A stretch of DNA of 13,441 bases from Petrotoga sp. UBA5851. Its GTDB lineage: Bacteria > Thermotogota > Thermotogae > Petrotogales > Petrotogaceae. This document shows positions 1 to 8,365 of the stretch, one piece after another; within the stretch, counting starts at the first letter, position 1, and every line of letters starts with the position of its first letter. The stretch covers positions 206 through 13,646 of the forward strand of contig DJGH01000064.1 in assembly GCA_002431635.1 (NCBI GenBank). The letters are read 5' to 3'. The translations under genes were made by a program, and so were the position numbers. The notes beneath the pieces were generated by a model that was not told the DNA's origin, made no database searches, and worked only from the letters and a program-made list of their open reading frames with translations.

Positions 1-46
1 ACTACCTTGATTTCTATAAGAAAAATTAATTTTTATATCTTTTATT

Positions 47-52
47 GGGAGG
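47..52 (+). promoter_or_regulatory. Ribosome-binding site fixing the lipoprotein TTG start
   Basis: GGGAGG lies 8 bases before the TTG at 61. This selects that TTG over an in-frame TTG at 7, which has no visible Shine-Dalgarno site and would put 18 extra residues in front of the signal peptide. Confidence 0.8.
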
Positions 53-60
53 TTTTAAAA

Positions 61-828
61 TTGAAAAAAGTTTTAGGTGTTTTAACGCTTCTAGTATTAT
101 TGTTTGCATTGTCTTCTTGTTTAAACCCACCTGAAAAAATGGACGATGGCCCATTAAAAGCTTCTTATAATCCTAATACAGGCTACATAAATCTAAAATG
201 GATTTATGATGAAAAGTATACTACTTTTTTTGTTTATGCTAAAGGTACAAATGATTCCGACTATGTTCTTTTAAACTCATTAAATAAAAAAGAATTAACC
301 TTTTCTCCTCCTCAAGGTCTCAGTTGTTCCGTTATGGTCGAAGCGGAATATAACGGTATCAAAAGTACTGGAATCACAACAACAGTAAGTACTCCTTATC
401 TTTCTATAGTTGGCACATACAAGATATACGTTTTGTTAGACGAGGATATTTATTTTACTAATTTTGTTATTTTATCCCAAGATGAAGGAACTATGTACGC
501 TAAATTCGGAGTTGATACATCTTATAAGTACTTTTCAAGCGCTAATTTTGATGGAACTTTTGAAAAAAACAAAGCAAGAAATATTCTTGAGTTTAAAGTA
601 CAAACAGATCAAAATACTTTTTTAGTATATAAAGGAGCCTTATCTAGAGATCAAAATTATGATATAACTATGGGAGGCAAACTTTATTTTCAAAAGGACT
701 CTTTGGAAGCAACTGTAGGATACTGGAATACAACATTATCAGAATTGGTTCCTAAAAAACAGACAGATAAAAAAAAGAAACTGGTGGATATGCAAGAACT
801 TTTAACTTACATGAACTCTACTAAGTAG
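61..828 (+). CDS. Putative lipoprotein with an N-terminal fibronectin-III-like region
   Basis: The product is 255 residues. It opens with a signal-II peptide: MKK, a hydrophobic stretch over residues 4-17, and the lipobox LSSC with Cys20 as the predicted lipidated residue. Maturation by lipoprotein signal peptidase would leave a protein anchored in a membrane and facing outward. Residues about 32-112 alternate short hydrophobic strands and turns (including LKW at 45-47 and VYAKG at 58-62) in a way that suggests a fibronectin-III-like sandwich. This is a by-eye call. Residues 113-225 are also mainly predicted beta, and the tail (231-240) is lysine-rich. I recognise no specific family and see no enzyme motif. 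The start is the TTG at 61, chosen for its ribosome-binding site and because the signal peptide begins there. The gene is clearly more AT-rich than its neighbours. The 60 bases before it contain no promoter I can defend, so it could belong to a transcript starting outside the window. No convincing terminator follows it. Confidence 0.78.
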   Translation: MKKVLGVLTLLVLLFALSSCLNPPEKMDDGPLKASYNPNTGYINLKWIYDEKYTTFFVYAKGTNDSDYVLLNSLNKKELTFSPPQGLSCSVMVEAEYNGIKSTGITTTVSTPYLSIVGTYKIYVLLDEDIYFTNFVILSQDEGTMYAKFGVDTSYKYFSSANFDGTFEKNKARNILEFKVQTDQNTFLVYKGALSRDQNYDITMGGKLYFQKDSLEATVGYWNTTLSELVPKKQTDKKKKLVDMQELLTYMNSTK

Positions 829-896
829 AAAATTTTTGTTATCTATACAAAAAAAGAATTTTACTGTTATAAGAATGGAGGGAGAAAAAATCCGAG

Positions 897-936
897 ATGG
901 TATATTAAAAAATTTTTTTATTCATGGTATAATTAA
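897..936 (+). repeat. Two near-identical direct repeats upstream of the GTPase-like gene
   Basis: ATGGTATATTAA (897-908) and ATGGTATAATTAA (924-936) are the same word apart from one inserted A, with starts 27 bases apart. The second copy contains the predicted -10 element. The first contains a similar TGGTATATT. They may be tandem promoters, an operator pair, or chance in AT-rich DNA. Confidence 0.35.
925..933 (+). promoter_or_regulatory. Predicted extended -10 promoter for the 965-4089 operon
   Basis: TGGTATAAT fits the TGn-TATAAT extended -10 consensus exactly. No good -35 hexamer lies 16-18 bases upstream, as is common for extended -10 promoters. The expected start of transcription near 940 would leave a short leader before the AAGGAG site (951-956) and the ATG at 965. 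Confidence 0.6.
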
Positions 937-964
937 GTAAAAATAGTAATAAGGAGTTGACTTA

Positions 965-2728
965 ATGGTAAAGATCGGTATCTACAGCCAAAAAGAGGGA
1001 GAAAAAACCGCTTTTCTATTAAGTACCTATAATTATTTTGTACAGAAGGCAAAGGGTGAAAAAATAACTATCGGTACTTCAAATATCAATACTGAAAAGA
1101 CTTTGAGAACTCTTATGGATCAGTTTTTTTCGGTCAAAACCATCCCTGGCGCAGGAAAAGAGCAGAATCTGGATTTTTTCTTTGATTACAACGGGTTCAA
1201 CTCTTACTATAGAATCTTAAGTTACCCTTATACCGCATGGGATGAAAATGCTGACTTGTCAAAAAAAGTTATTCATTCCTCAGACGGATTTATTTTCATG
1301 ATTGATGCCAGATCTTTCAACGATAAAGCATATGAGCTTTCAGTAATCAAAACTCTTCAGACAATCTTTAACAAAAATAAGAACAGTTACAATCTTCCTT
1401 TATGCATTCTTGTCAGTGACTTGGAAATATCTTTGGAGTACTTCTTAAAAGAGTACTTCCCAGGCATCAGGGAGTTTCTTGATAAGTACGGAATAAACTA
1501 CGAAATACTTAGTTACAACTCTATTTTGATGGAAACACAGGATCCTGAGCTTAATGAAAGTCAAAAGATAGAAGAAGTATACTTATGGCTTATCAGAAAG
1601 ATTTTTTTGCTGGAAAATTTTACACCCTCCACAGAAGGCAGGCACATACCCGTTACTACCCCTAAAGATAAAAACTCGGGAAATGCCCTTAAGATAACGA
1701 TAACGGTAGTCGCTGTAATAACAATATTGGTTTCTTTATTCTTCCTTGTGAAGGATTTATCCATAAACCGTGCGGGAATGGCGGAAAATGCTTATCTTAA
1801 TCTTTTTAACAATTATCTCAGGAGCAGTGAGTCAAAAAACACTGATGCAAAGCATTGGTTGAATCTGGAAGAAAAAAGCACGAGCTTTAAAAATAAGACT
1901 CTTTCGAAAATAAGCAAAAACGACTCCCTAAAAGAAAAAACAGACTCTCTGATAACTGATATAAGGATCACACGGATATTTTTAAGCACGTACTATGTTA
2001 TCAAAGAAGATTTTCAGAATATGTACACCAGCAGAGAAGAAGATCCCAAAAAATGGGAGGAGCTAAGAAAAAGAGTTGACTCTTTTAAGGATGCTTATGA
2101 AAAAACCCATATTGCCCGGTTCGGCTTTTCTGAAGATTTTGCAAGGATATATGAAAGAACAGTTCTGATTACTTCCATAATAAAAATGAGGACTGATTAC
2201 GCTCTTATATTCAATGATCTCATGCAGGGCGATATTTTTAAGGCAGAACAGAAGCTCCATTCCTATATCGAGAATTATCCACGCGCACTCACCAATGAAG
2301 ATGTGTCAAAAGTTAACAACTATATCTCTTTTTTATCAAAGAAAAATTTTACCGTTACAGCTCTGAATATTGATTTGTGGGATTATGACAGTCAAGGACT
2401 TTCCGTTCAGCTTACATCCGTACTAGGAAGTAGGAAATACGATTATGGCATGACAAAAGCCATTGAGGAACAATGTGCGGGGGATGTAAAAATAAAGATT
2501 CTGAAAAAGGACGACGCTCTTATGACGGCAAACCTAAGCTTTGAGGATATAAAAAACGGATTGGAAAAATCCTTTTCCCAGCCGTTGCAGTACAAGAGCC
2601 TGGAGGTTGATACGGCAGTTCTCTTCAAAAGTACTCCGGAAAGTCCGGCAGGAACGGCAACCTTTTCAATAGGCTTTGATATAGATCTTTTCCTTAAAAA
2701 CCCGGCGAATTATAAAATATTTAACTGA
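965..2728 (+). CDS. Single-pass membrane protein with a degenerate GTPase-like N-terminal domain
   Basis: The product is 587 residues. The ATG at 965 follows AAGGAG by 8 bases. Residues 1-215 resemble a P-loop GTPase by pattern. IGIYSQKEGEKT (4-15) sits where a Walker A loop would, but only the Lys14-Thr15 pair is kept. SSDGFIFMIDA (105-115) matches the strand after switch II in small GTPases. LCILVSDLE (146-154) sits at the NKxD position without its Asn-Lys. The DxxG motif is not seen. GTP binding is therefore doubtful, and the fold may serve as a scaffold. Residues about 242-264 form one strong membrane helix, placing the N-terminal domain in the cytoplasm and residues 265-587 outside it. 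The outer part is charged and helical to about 460, then mainly beta to the end. It is the first gene of a two-gene operon, with 11 bases to the next start codon. The layout (GTPase-like domain, membrane helix, helical then beta exterior) recalls a small TssM/IcmF protein, but I claim no sequence homology. The family is not recognised. Confidence 0.8.
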   Translation: MVKIGIYSQKEGEKTAFLLSTYNYFVQKAKGEKITIGTSNINTEKTLRTLMDQFFSVKTIPGAGKEQNLDFFFDYNGFNSYYRILSYPYTAWDENADLSKKVIHSSDGFIFMIDARSFNDKAYELSVIKTLQTIFNKNKNSYNLPLCILVSDLEISLEYFLKEYFPGIREFLDKYGINYEILSYNSILMETQDPELNESQKIEEVYLWLIRKIFLLENFTPSTEGRHIPVTTPKDKNSGNALKITITVVAVITILVSLFFLVKDLSINRAGMAENAYLNLFNNYLRSSESKNTDAKHWLNLEEKSTSFKNKTLSKISKNDSLKEKTDSLITDIRITRIFLSTYYVIKEDFQNMYTSREEDPKKWEELRKRVDSFKDAYEKTHIARFGFSEDFARIYERTVLITSIIKMRTDYALIFNDLMQGDIFKAEQKLHSYIENYPRALTNEDVSKVNNYISFLSKKNFTVTALNIDLWDYDSQGLSVQLTSVLGSRKYDYGMTKAIEEQCAGDVKIKILKKDDALMTANLSFEDIKNGLEKSFSQPLQYKSLEVDTAVLFKSTPESPAGTATFSIGFDIDLFLKNPANYKIFN

Positions 2729-2732
2729 GGGG
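2727..2732 (+). promoter_or_regulatory. Ribosome-binding site fixing the ATG at 2740
   Basis: GAGGGG overlaps the TGA stop (2726-2728) of the preceding gene and ends 7 bases before the ATG at 2740. The in-frame TTG at 2734 is only 1 base from this site, too close to be used, so the ATG is the start. Confidence 0.75.
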
Positions 2733-2739
2733 CTTGCAT

Positions 2740-4089
2740 ATGATTGCATTGAATCAGGTAAGACAGATGATGAACATCCGTGATGCTAAAATCTTCAGAT
2801 TTCTTGACCACGGGGATAACCTTTTGCTTCCTACCCAGGCTGGTATACAAAAGTCAAAAGATCTTATAAATCTTTATTTCAAATACATACCATTTGATGA
2901 AGATTGCAGGCTGAACTGCATTTTTACATTTAAAAACCAGGATATCTCTTTTATACGGGAGCTCATTACAGATGAGGTTTTTTCGTTTTTGCAGGAAAAT
3001 ATATTTCTTCTGGAAAGCGGGTTTACAGTTCTTGATACAAAATCACAAAAACCTTTTGTGGAACCTGAAATTACACTTACACTAAAGGAAAGAACCGAGC
3101 TTAATCATGAATCAGACTATGAAAGCATTAAAAAAGTTCTGCTTCATATAAACGCTCCGGTATATACCGAAAGAAGAATACGTTCAATTCTTATAAGCGG
3201 CGATAACACTTTCAGGATAAAGCCTTATAACCTGAGATTTATAGGTGAGCTTTTCAAATACGGTATATTTGAAGGTATAGAGCTGAAATGCCCGGCCTTG
3301 AATCCTGAACTGGGAAAGATAATACTATTGAGAGAAGAAGAAAATATGGAAGGTTTTTCAGAAAGGCTGAAAAAAGCGGTTGGAAACAATTTCTTGTTTT
3401 TTAGTTCTTCAGATAACCAAGAGATGATAAATTTTGCAGAAAAAACTCTTAAAGATATGTACAGAGAGTTTGAACTTTTAATGCCGACAGAGCGTCTTGA
3501 ACTTACTGGCTGCAGATTTGTATTTCCAAATCGTGAGAACTCAAACGGCAGTAAGCTTGAGATGAAAACTTTTCTGGAAAACTTTTCAATACCTTTCTCA
3601 GAAAGATTTCTCCAACAAATACGCGATATAATGATCGATTTTGACATACAAAGCTACAACTTCGATACAGCAGACAGAATGCTTGATCTGATTATAAGTT
3701 CACATAAAACACTTGACCGGATTTACTACTTTTTAAACAGCATAAACCCAAACTTTCCCAATACAATCTCTTATGCTCTGGAAAATGCCATGGATGTTGT
3801 TGCCGTGTTTGAAAAAAAACACTCCCTGGTGCTTCTTATTCCTTCCAAAAGGCAGGAAATAAGCCAGAGAATATCGTTGCTTAAAGATAAATCGGCAATG
3901 AAAAAATTTAAAATTGAACATGCACTGGATATTTTAAAACCACTTATAGTAGCTATGGGGGAGATAAGCGATCTATGCATGAGGAACTCCTCGCTAATAA
4001 AAAGAGACCTAAAACTTTCGGAATTGGAAAAAGAACTTTATGATCTTCTCAAAAATGAGCTTATAGAAATGACAAAACCGGCAGTTTAA
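2740..4089 (+). CDS. Conserved-looking soluble protein of unknown function, operon partner of the GTPase-like gene
   Basis: The product is 449 residues, starting at the ATG at 2740. There is no signal peptide and no membrane helix, so it is probably cytoplasmic. The N-terminal 240 residues mix alpha and beta, with several short hydrophobic strands. Residues about 300-445 are strongly helical and charged, probably a helical bundle or coiled-coil end. I see no nucleotide-binding, metal-binding or catalytic motif, and cysteines are few and scattered. Its start is 11 bases downstream of the GTPase-like membrane protein's stop, so the two are almost certainly co-transcribed and possibly translationally coupled. 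The natural inference is that it binds the cytoplasmic domain of that protein. Its stop codon sits in the loop of a terminator hairpin. The reading frame is intact and base composition matches the other central genes. No family was recognised. Confidence 0.75.
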   Translation: MIALNQVRQMMNIRDAKIFRFLDHGDNLLLPTQAGIQKSKDLINLYFKYIPFDEDCRLNCIFTFKNQDISFIRELITDEVFSFLQENIFLLESGFTVLDTKSQKPFVEPEITLTLKERTELNHESDYESIKKVLLHINAPVYTERRIRSILISGDNTFRIKPYNLRFIGELFKYGIFEGIELKCPALNPELGKIILLREEENMEGFSERLKKAVGNNFLFFSSSDNQEMINFAEKTLKDMYREFELLMPTERLELTGCRFVFPNRENSNGSKLEMKTFLENFSIPFSERFLQQIRDIMIDFDIQSYNFDTADRMLDLIISSHKTLDRIYYFLNSINPNFPNTISYALENAMDVVAVFEKKHSLVLLIPSKRQEISQRISLLKDKSAMKKFKIEHALDILKPLIVAMGEISDLCMRNSSLIKRDLKLSELEKELYDLLKNELIEMTKPAV

Positions 4090-4110
4090 AGCACTGCCGG
4101 TTTTTTATTT
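4074..4110. terminator. Bidirectional intrinsic terminator between convergent operons
   Basis: AAAACCGGCAGT (4074-4085) pairs perfectly with ACTGCCGGTTTT (4093-4104) over 12 base pairs around a 7-base loop, followed by a T-rich run to 4113. The stop codon of the + strand gene (4087-4089) is inside the loop. The run of As in the left arm supplies a T-tract on the - strand, so it should also end the pheST transcript, whose stop is at 4112-4114. Confidence 0.88.
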
Positions 4111-4111
4111 T

Positions 4112-6472
4112 TTATGCCCCTCTAAGTACTACTTCCATCTGCGAAAGCTTTGTAAGCATCTTTGATTCTACTTTATTTACATCCTCGTCTGTAAGAGTTT
4201 TTTCAAAAGACCTGTAAACCATAGTTATGGTTATGCTCATCTTATCCGGATCGATTCCTTTTCCTTTATAGATATCAAAGATATTTATGCTCTCAATTAT
4301 TTTTCCGCTGGACTGTATAATGCTGTGGATATCTTCAAACTTTGCCTGAACAGGAGCGATGAATGAATACTCGCGTTTTATGGCTGGATAATCAAAGGTT
4401 TTAAGCTTTTTGGATATGGGTTTTTTCATTTCAAAGAGCATATCCATATCTACTTCACCTATGTAAACACTCGACTTTATATCGTAGAGTTTGTCTGAAA
4501 TATCTTTTTCCAAAAGACCCATGAATCCTATTTTTTTATCTCCTATAAATATATCGGCACTTTGGGCTTTGCTTAATCCTGTTATTTCAGCCCTTTCATA
4601 TCTGGCATTTAAATTAAGGCTTTCAAAAAGACCTTCGAGCGCTCCCTTTACGGTAAAAAACGATACTTCCCTCTTGTCGGTATAATCATAGGGATTTTCC
4701 CTTCCGCAGGCTACTATTGCGGCTTTGGTAGTCTCCTTGATGCCCGTGTCAAAAGAACTGTCTCTTACGAAGGTTTTTCCTATTTCAAATAACTTTATAT
4801 CCTTGTTCTGATTCCTGAAATTATATGATGCCGATTCAAGAATACCATACACCAGGATAGGACGCATATACTCATACTCGGCAGAAAGAGGGTTAAGAAT
4901 TCTGATATCCGACTTATCCATCCACATATTTTTTATATTCATCATCGAGTACGTCATAGCTTCATGATAGCCTTCCTGTCTAAGGGTATAGGCTGCTTCA
5001 TCTTTGAATGAAACAAACTCACTTTTTGATCCCTTGAACATTTTTACCACAGGCAACGCAGAACTAATATTGTAATACCCGTATGCTCTTGCGACTTCTT
5101 CCACAAGATCTTCTTCTATTGAAAGGTCGGGCCGTTTAGTTGGAACGGTTATATCCCATCCGTCACCGTTTGTCTTATATTCAAAACCGTATCTTCCGAG
5201 TATACTTTCTATCTCTTCTATGGGAATGACTTTTCCAAGCCTTTCATCTACATACCACTTACGCAGATGAATGCACTTAGGCTCCTGCGCTAGCGGATAT
5301 ATATCGGTAACTCCCTCATGGACAGTACCGCATGCTATGTCTTTTATAAGCAAAGCTAACCTGCCCATTACAAACATTGCATCATTGGGATCTACACCTC
5401 TTTCAAAACGGTATGAGGCATCTGTTGAAAGCTTATGGTACTTAGCAGACTTTCTGGTAATTACTGGATCGAAGTATGCAACCTCCAGTAAAATATTCGT
5501 GGTTTGGGAAGTTATACCGCTGTTTTGACAGCCCATCACACCTCCAAGAGCAAGTATGCCGTTTTCACCGGTAATAAGAGTTTCAGTTCCATTGAGCTCA
5601 TATTCTTTCTCATCCAGAAGAACTGTTTTTTCTCCTTTGAGTGCTTTTCTCACCACAATTTTTCTTCCTATGACATCCAGATCGAAAGCATGGACAGGGT
5701 GTCCGCTTTCGAGCATAACATAGTTGGTTATATCAACGATATTGTTTATGCTTCTTATGCCGCAGATAGCAAGTCTACGGATGAGCCACAGAGGCGACGG
5801 ACCAACCTTGATGTTTCTCATTTCTAGGGCAGTATATCTTTTGCATCCTTCGTACTCTATACTCACATCAAAACCATCTGTCCTGAGAAGTTTCTCATAC
5901 TCCGGCAGTTTAAAGTCTTGCGCAGCTTTTATGACTTGCAGTTCCTTAGCCGCACCAATATAGGAAAGCAGATCCGGTCTGTTTGGAAACACTTCTATTT
6001 CAACAATACCGTCCTTAAGCTTAAAGTATTCTATGAAATCGCTACCCAGAGGAACCTCTTCTTTCAGTTTGTAAACTCCGTCAGACTTTTCTTCAAGCCC
6101 AATCTCTGAAAGAGAACAGAACATGCCTTGGGACTCTATCCCTCTCATTTTTCTGTCTTTTATTTCCATACCGCTCGCAAGTTTGGCTCCATTTACAGCT
6201 ACAGGTATAACATCTCCTTCTTTAACAGAAAGATCTGCCGTAAGAATCTGCTTATAACCGTTTCCCATATTTACCCTGCATACGATAAGCTTATCTGCAT
6301 CAGGATGCTTTTGCACTTGCTCTACCTTTCCGACAATTACGTTGCACAGATCCCCGTTTACCGCCTGTACCGACTCCACATTGGTTGTATGGAGCTTTAT
6401 CTGTTTGGACAGCTCGGCCGGGCTCTTAAGAACTCTTATATAATCAGAAATCCATTCAATTGAAAGTCTCAT
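4112..6472 (-). CDS. pheT: Phenylalanine--tRNA ligase beta subunit
   Basis: The product is 786 residues, the normal length for bacterial PheT. With PheS it forms the (alpha-beta)2 enzyme that charges tRNA-Phe in the cytoplasm. Domains in order are as follows. An N-terminal helix-strand region is followed by an EMAP-type tRNA-binding OB fold at about 40-150 (HPDADKL at 56-62, GVYKL at 132-136). The B3/B4 editing domain is at about 205-390, with SGHPVHAFD at 256-264, Glu330 and STDASYRFERGVD at 349-361. A B5 domain is at about 400-475, a catalytic-like core at about 480-685, and a C-terminal anticodon-binding FDX-ACB domain at 690-786 (DYPAIKREYSF at 694-704). The editing residues known from Thermus PheT (His261, Glu334, Thr354, Ala356) appear here as His261, Glu330, Thr350 and Ala352, so hydrolysis of Tyr-tRNA-Phe is probably retained. 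A GGGGTGG site precedes the ATG at 6472, 10 bases after the pheS stop. It is the last gene of the operon. Confidence 0.98.
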   Translation of the reverse strand: MRLSIEWISDYIRVLKSPAELSKQIKLHTTNVESVQAVNGDLCNVIVGKVEQVQKHPDADKLIVCRVNMGNGYKQILTADLSVKEGDVIPVAVNGAKLASGMEIKDRKMRGIESQGMFCSLSEIGLEEKSDGVYKLKEEVPLGSDFIEYFKLKDGIVEIEVFPNRPDLLSYIGAAKELQVIKAAQDFKLPEYEKLLRTDGFDVSIEYEGCKRYTALEMRNIKVGPSPLWLIRRLAICGIRSINNIVDITNYVMLESGHPVHAFDLDVIGRKIVVRKALKGEKTVLLDEKEYELNGTETLITGENGILALGGVMGCQNSGITSQTTNILLEVAYFDPVITRKSAKYHKLSTDASYRFERGVDPNDAMFVMGRLALLIKDIACGTVHEGVTDIYPLAQEPKCIHLRKWYVDERLGKVIPIEEIESILGRYGFEYKTNGDGWDITVPTKRPDLSIEEDLVEEVARAYGYYNISSALPVVKMFKGSKSEFVSFKDEAAYTLRQEGYHEAMTYSMMNIKNMWMDKSDIRILNPLSAEYEYMRPILVYGILESASYNFRNQNKDIKLFEIGKTFVRDSSFDTGIKETTKAAIVACGRENPYDYTDKREVSFFTVKGALEGLFESLNLNARYERAEITGLSKAQSADIFIGDKKIGFMGLLEKDISDKLYDIKSSVYIGEVDMDMLFEMKKPISKKLKTFDYPAIKREYSFIAPVQAKFEDIHSIIQSSGKIIESINIFDIYKGKGIDPDKMSITITMVYRSFEKTLTDEDVNKVESKMLTKLSQMEVVLRGA

Positions 6473-6482
6473 AAGCCACCCC

Positions 6483-7502
6483 TTATTCTATTACCCTTAT
6501 ATCGTTTCTGGTGAACTCTCTCAGATTGTTCACACCATATTTCAAAAGTGCTATTCTTTCTGCACCCATACCAAAAGCAAAACCCTGCCATTCATTAGGA
6601 TCTATGCCGCTATTCCTCAGAACGTTCGGATGTACAAGTCCGGCTCCCAGTATTTCTATCCAGCCTGTGTTTTTACAGACATTACAGCCTTTACCTCCAC
6701 AGTTCATACAGCTTACATCCACTTCAAACCCCGGTTCCACAAAAGCAAAGTAACTTGGTCTCAGAAGCACCTGCATTCTATCTCCAAACATTGATTTAGC
6801 AAGAATTTCAAGAAACATTTTGAGATGAGCTACAGTAACCTGCCTATCTATGTAAAGACCTTCAACCTGATTGAACATAGCAGCATGCGTAGCATCTATC
6901 TCATCTTTCCTATAGACTCTGCCCGGAGATATTATAGCTAAAGGCGGCTTGCTCTTAAGCATGGTTCTTACCTGCACTGGTGATGTGTGCGTCCTGAGAA
7001 TTAAATTTTTATCGGATTCAATGTAGAATGTATCCTGCATATCTCTTGCAGGATGCCAAGGAGCTATATTCAACGCATCAAAATTATACCAGGGCATCTC
7101 TATTTCCGGCCCCTCAACTACAGTACAACCCATATTTATAAAAACGTCAGAAATTTCTCTTATGGCTTTCATAACCAGATGCTCGCTTCCTACCGCCCTT
7201 CTGGCGCCAGGAAGTGTAACGTCAACCCAGTTTTTGGTTTCAAGCGATTTCTTTTCCAGCTCCCTGACCTGCTCTTCCTTCTTCTCAAGAACTGCTTCAA
7301 TATCATTTTTAAGCTCATTGACCAGCATTCCGTACTCTTTTTTACTCTCCGCAGGAATCCTGCCAATCTCTTTCATAAGATCAGTGACAGTACCCTTTTT
7401 GCCAAGATATCTGGCTTTTATATTTTGCAGATCCTGAATATTTGAGATATTGAGAAGATCTGCATCAAGCTCATCAAGAATCTTCTTCTTTTCTATTGTC
7501 AT
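6483..7502 (-). CDS. pheS: Phenylalanine--tRNA ligase alpha subunit
   Basis: The product is 339 residues and is the catalytic subunit that activates phenylalanine with ATP. The N-terminal helical hairpin (about 1-90) contacts tRNA. The class II core follows: motif 1 region around GPEIE (131-135), motif 2 over HTSPVQVRTM (172-181) and GRVYRKDEIDATH (194-206), and motif 3 in GFAFGMGAERIALL (307-320). A four-cysteine knuckle, Cys265, Cys268, Cys273 and Cys276, precedes the TGW, as in many bacterial PheS proteins. The start is the ATG at 7502, because AAGGAGGA lies 8 bases before it and the protein then has normal length. The frame is open further upstream to an ATG at 7568, but that would add a lysine-rich stretch read out of frame from the preceding gene. 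The first 29 bases overlap the end of the membrane-protein gene. No T-box-like leader is visible ahead of the operon. Confidence 0.97.
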   Translation of the reverse strand: MTIEKKKILDELDADLLNISNIQDLQNIKARYLGKKGTVTDLMKEIGRIPAESKKEYGMLVNELKNDIEAVLEKKEEQVRELEKKSLETKNWVDVTLPGARRAVGSEHLVMKAIREISDVFINMGCTVVEGPEIEMPWYNFDALNIAPWHPARDMQDTFYIESDKNLILRTHTSPVQVRTMLKSKPPLAIISPGRVYRKDEIDATHAAMFNQVEGLYIDRQVTVAHLKMFLEILAKSMFGDRMQVLLRPSYFAFVEPGFEVDVSCMNCGGKGCNVCKNTGWIEILGAGLVHPNVLRNSGIDPNEWQGFAFGMGAERIALLKYGVNNLREFTRNDIRVIE

Positions 7503-8346
7503 AAAAATTATCCTCCTTAATTGATTCTTCTTTATTTTTATTTTCTTTTTTCTTTTTGGCAGTGCCAATTGATCTTATATAACCGTGAGTTTTTATCATG
7601 ATGAATCCGGCTATGATGTTAACCGCAAAAGCGCCAGCCAGTATAAAGTACCTGTATTCGGATGCAAAATCAAAGAAAATCAGAGACAGTACCGACCCAC
7701 TTAACAGCCATTGTAAAGCCTTTGAAGAAAAAAGGTTTCCGACAAGAACGGCAGCTGCTCCTATAACGACCGGAAAAAGACTGTCCGAAATACCGAAAAA
7801 TTCTATATACGAACTGAAGTATACCACAGTACAGAATACAGCAAAAGAAATTATTACCCACAAAAGCCGGCTGTAATACTTAAAGCCTGCTAACATGTAT
7901 CTTCCGGGAGAAAACGGCTTTAGCATACACCCGCAAAGAACTATAAAAAAAGATAAAATAAGATTGTTTATCATTTTGCGGTAAGTAAAAAATTTCGTTG
8001 GCTTAAAAAGCTCCGTTTCCTGTACATAGCTGGTCACAACAGCATTGGTTACCTTTGAAAAACTGTAATTTATATTCTGGATATCCTTAAGAACCACATT
8101 CATATACCCGCTGCCCTTGGGAAGGAGTACTTTTATCCTGCTCTGCTCCTGCTCAAAAACAATCACTGCCTTTGCATACTCGGGATATCTGTCAGTTTCC
8201 TTTATAAGGCTGTTTTCAAAAGGAACCTTGCCAATATAATAATATGGCTGGCTTTGAAAGTACATATCAAGAAAAAAATTGGTTAAACCGCTAAAGAGGA
8301 AAAATAATATGATTATGTACGAACACACCCTGATATACTTTGGCAT
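7474..8346 (-). CDS. Multi-pass membrane protein of unknown function
   Basis: The product is 290 residues. It has one N-terminal membrane helix (about 7-27), then a soluble region of about 95 residues (30-122), then about five further helices (approximately 124-142, 161-179, 189-207, 209-227 and 232-252). It ends in a very lysine- and glutamate-rich tail of about 38 residues. The positive tail and the MPKYIR start place both ends in the cytoplasm and the 30-122 region outside. No transporter signature or catalytic motif is seen and the family is not recognised. It follows the 204-residue unknown gene by 17 bases with only a weak ribosome-binding site, so coupling to that gene is likely. Its 3' end overlaps pheS by 29 bases. 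The charged tail is encoded by the very bases that carry the pheS translation start, so its composition may be partly constrained by that signal. Confidence 0.8.
   Translation of the reverse strand: MPKYIRVCSYIIILFFLFSGLTNFFLDMYFQSQPYYYIGKVPFENSLIKETDRYPEYAKAVIVFEQEQSRIKVLLPKGSGYMNVVLKDIQNINYSFSKVTNAVVTSYVQETELFKPTKFFTYRKMINNLILSFFIVLCGCMLKPFSPGRYMLAGFKYYSRLLWVIISFAVFCTVVYFSSYIEFFGISDSLFPVVIGAAAVLVGNLFSSKALQWLLSGSVLSLIFFDFASEYRYFILAGAFAVNIIAGFIMIKTHGYIRSIGTAKKKKENKNKEESIKEDNFYDNRKEEDS
7511..7518 (-). promoter_or_regulatory. pheS ribosome-binding site inside the upstream coding sequence
   Basis: On the - strand this reads AAGGAGGA, 8 bases before the ATG at 7502. It lies within the last codons of the membrane-protein gene, which ends at 7474. 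Ribosomes finishing that gene pass over the pheS start region, which suggests translational coupling. Confidence 0.85.
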
Positions 8347-8365
8347 ATTTATGGCCTGCTTTAAT

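Noticed and set aside
875..940. Possible 21-residue leader peptide ORF upstream of the GTPase-like gene
   Set aside because: There is no ribosome-binding site before its ATG, and it runs across the predicted -10 element. It is most likely chance.
3225..3647. Open frame of 140 codons on the - strand
   Set aside because: It is antisense to the middle of the 449-residue gene, with no start signal and a serine- and phenylalanine-rich composition typical of a shadow frame.
7053..7445. Two overlapping + strand frames opposite pheS
   Set aside because: pheS is certain on the other strand, and neither frame has a start signal.
7503..7568. Longer pheS reading from the ATG at 7568
   Set aside because: It would add a lysine-rich 22-residue stretch that is simply the preceding gene read in another frame. 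The ATG at 7502 has an ideal ribosome-binding site and gives the family length.
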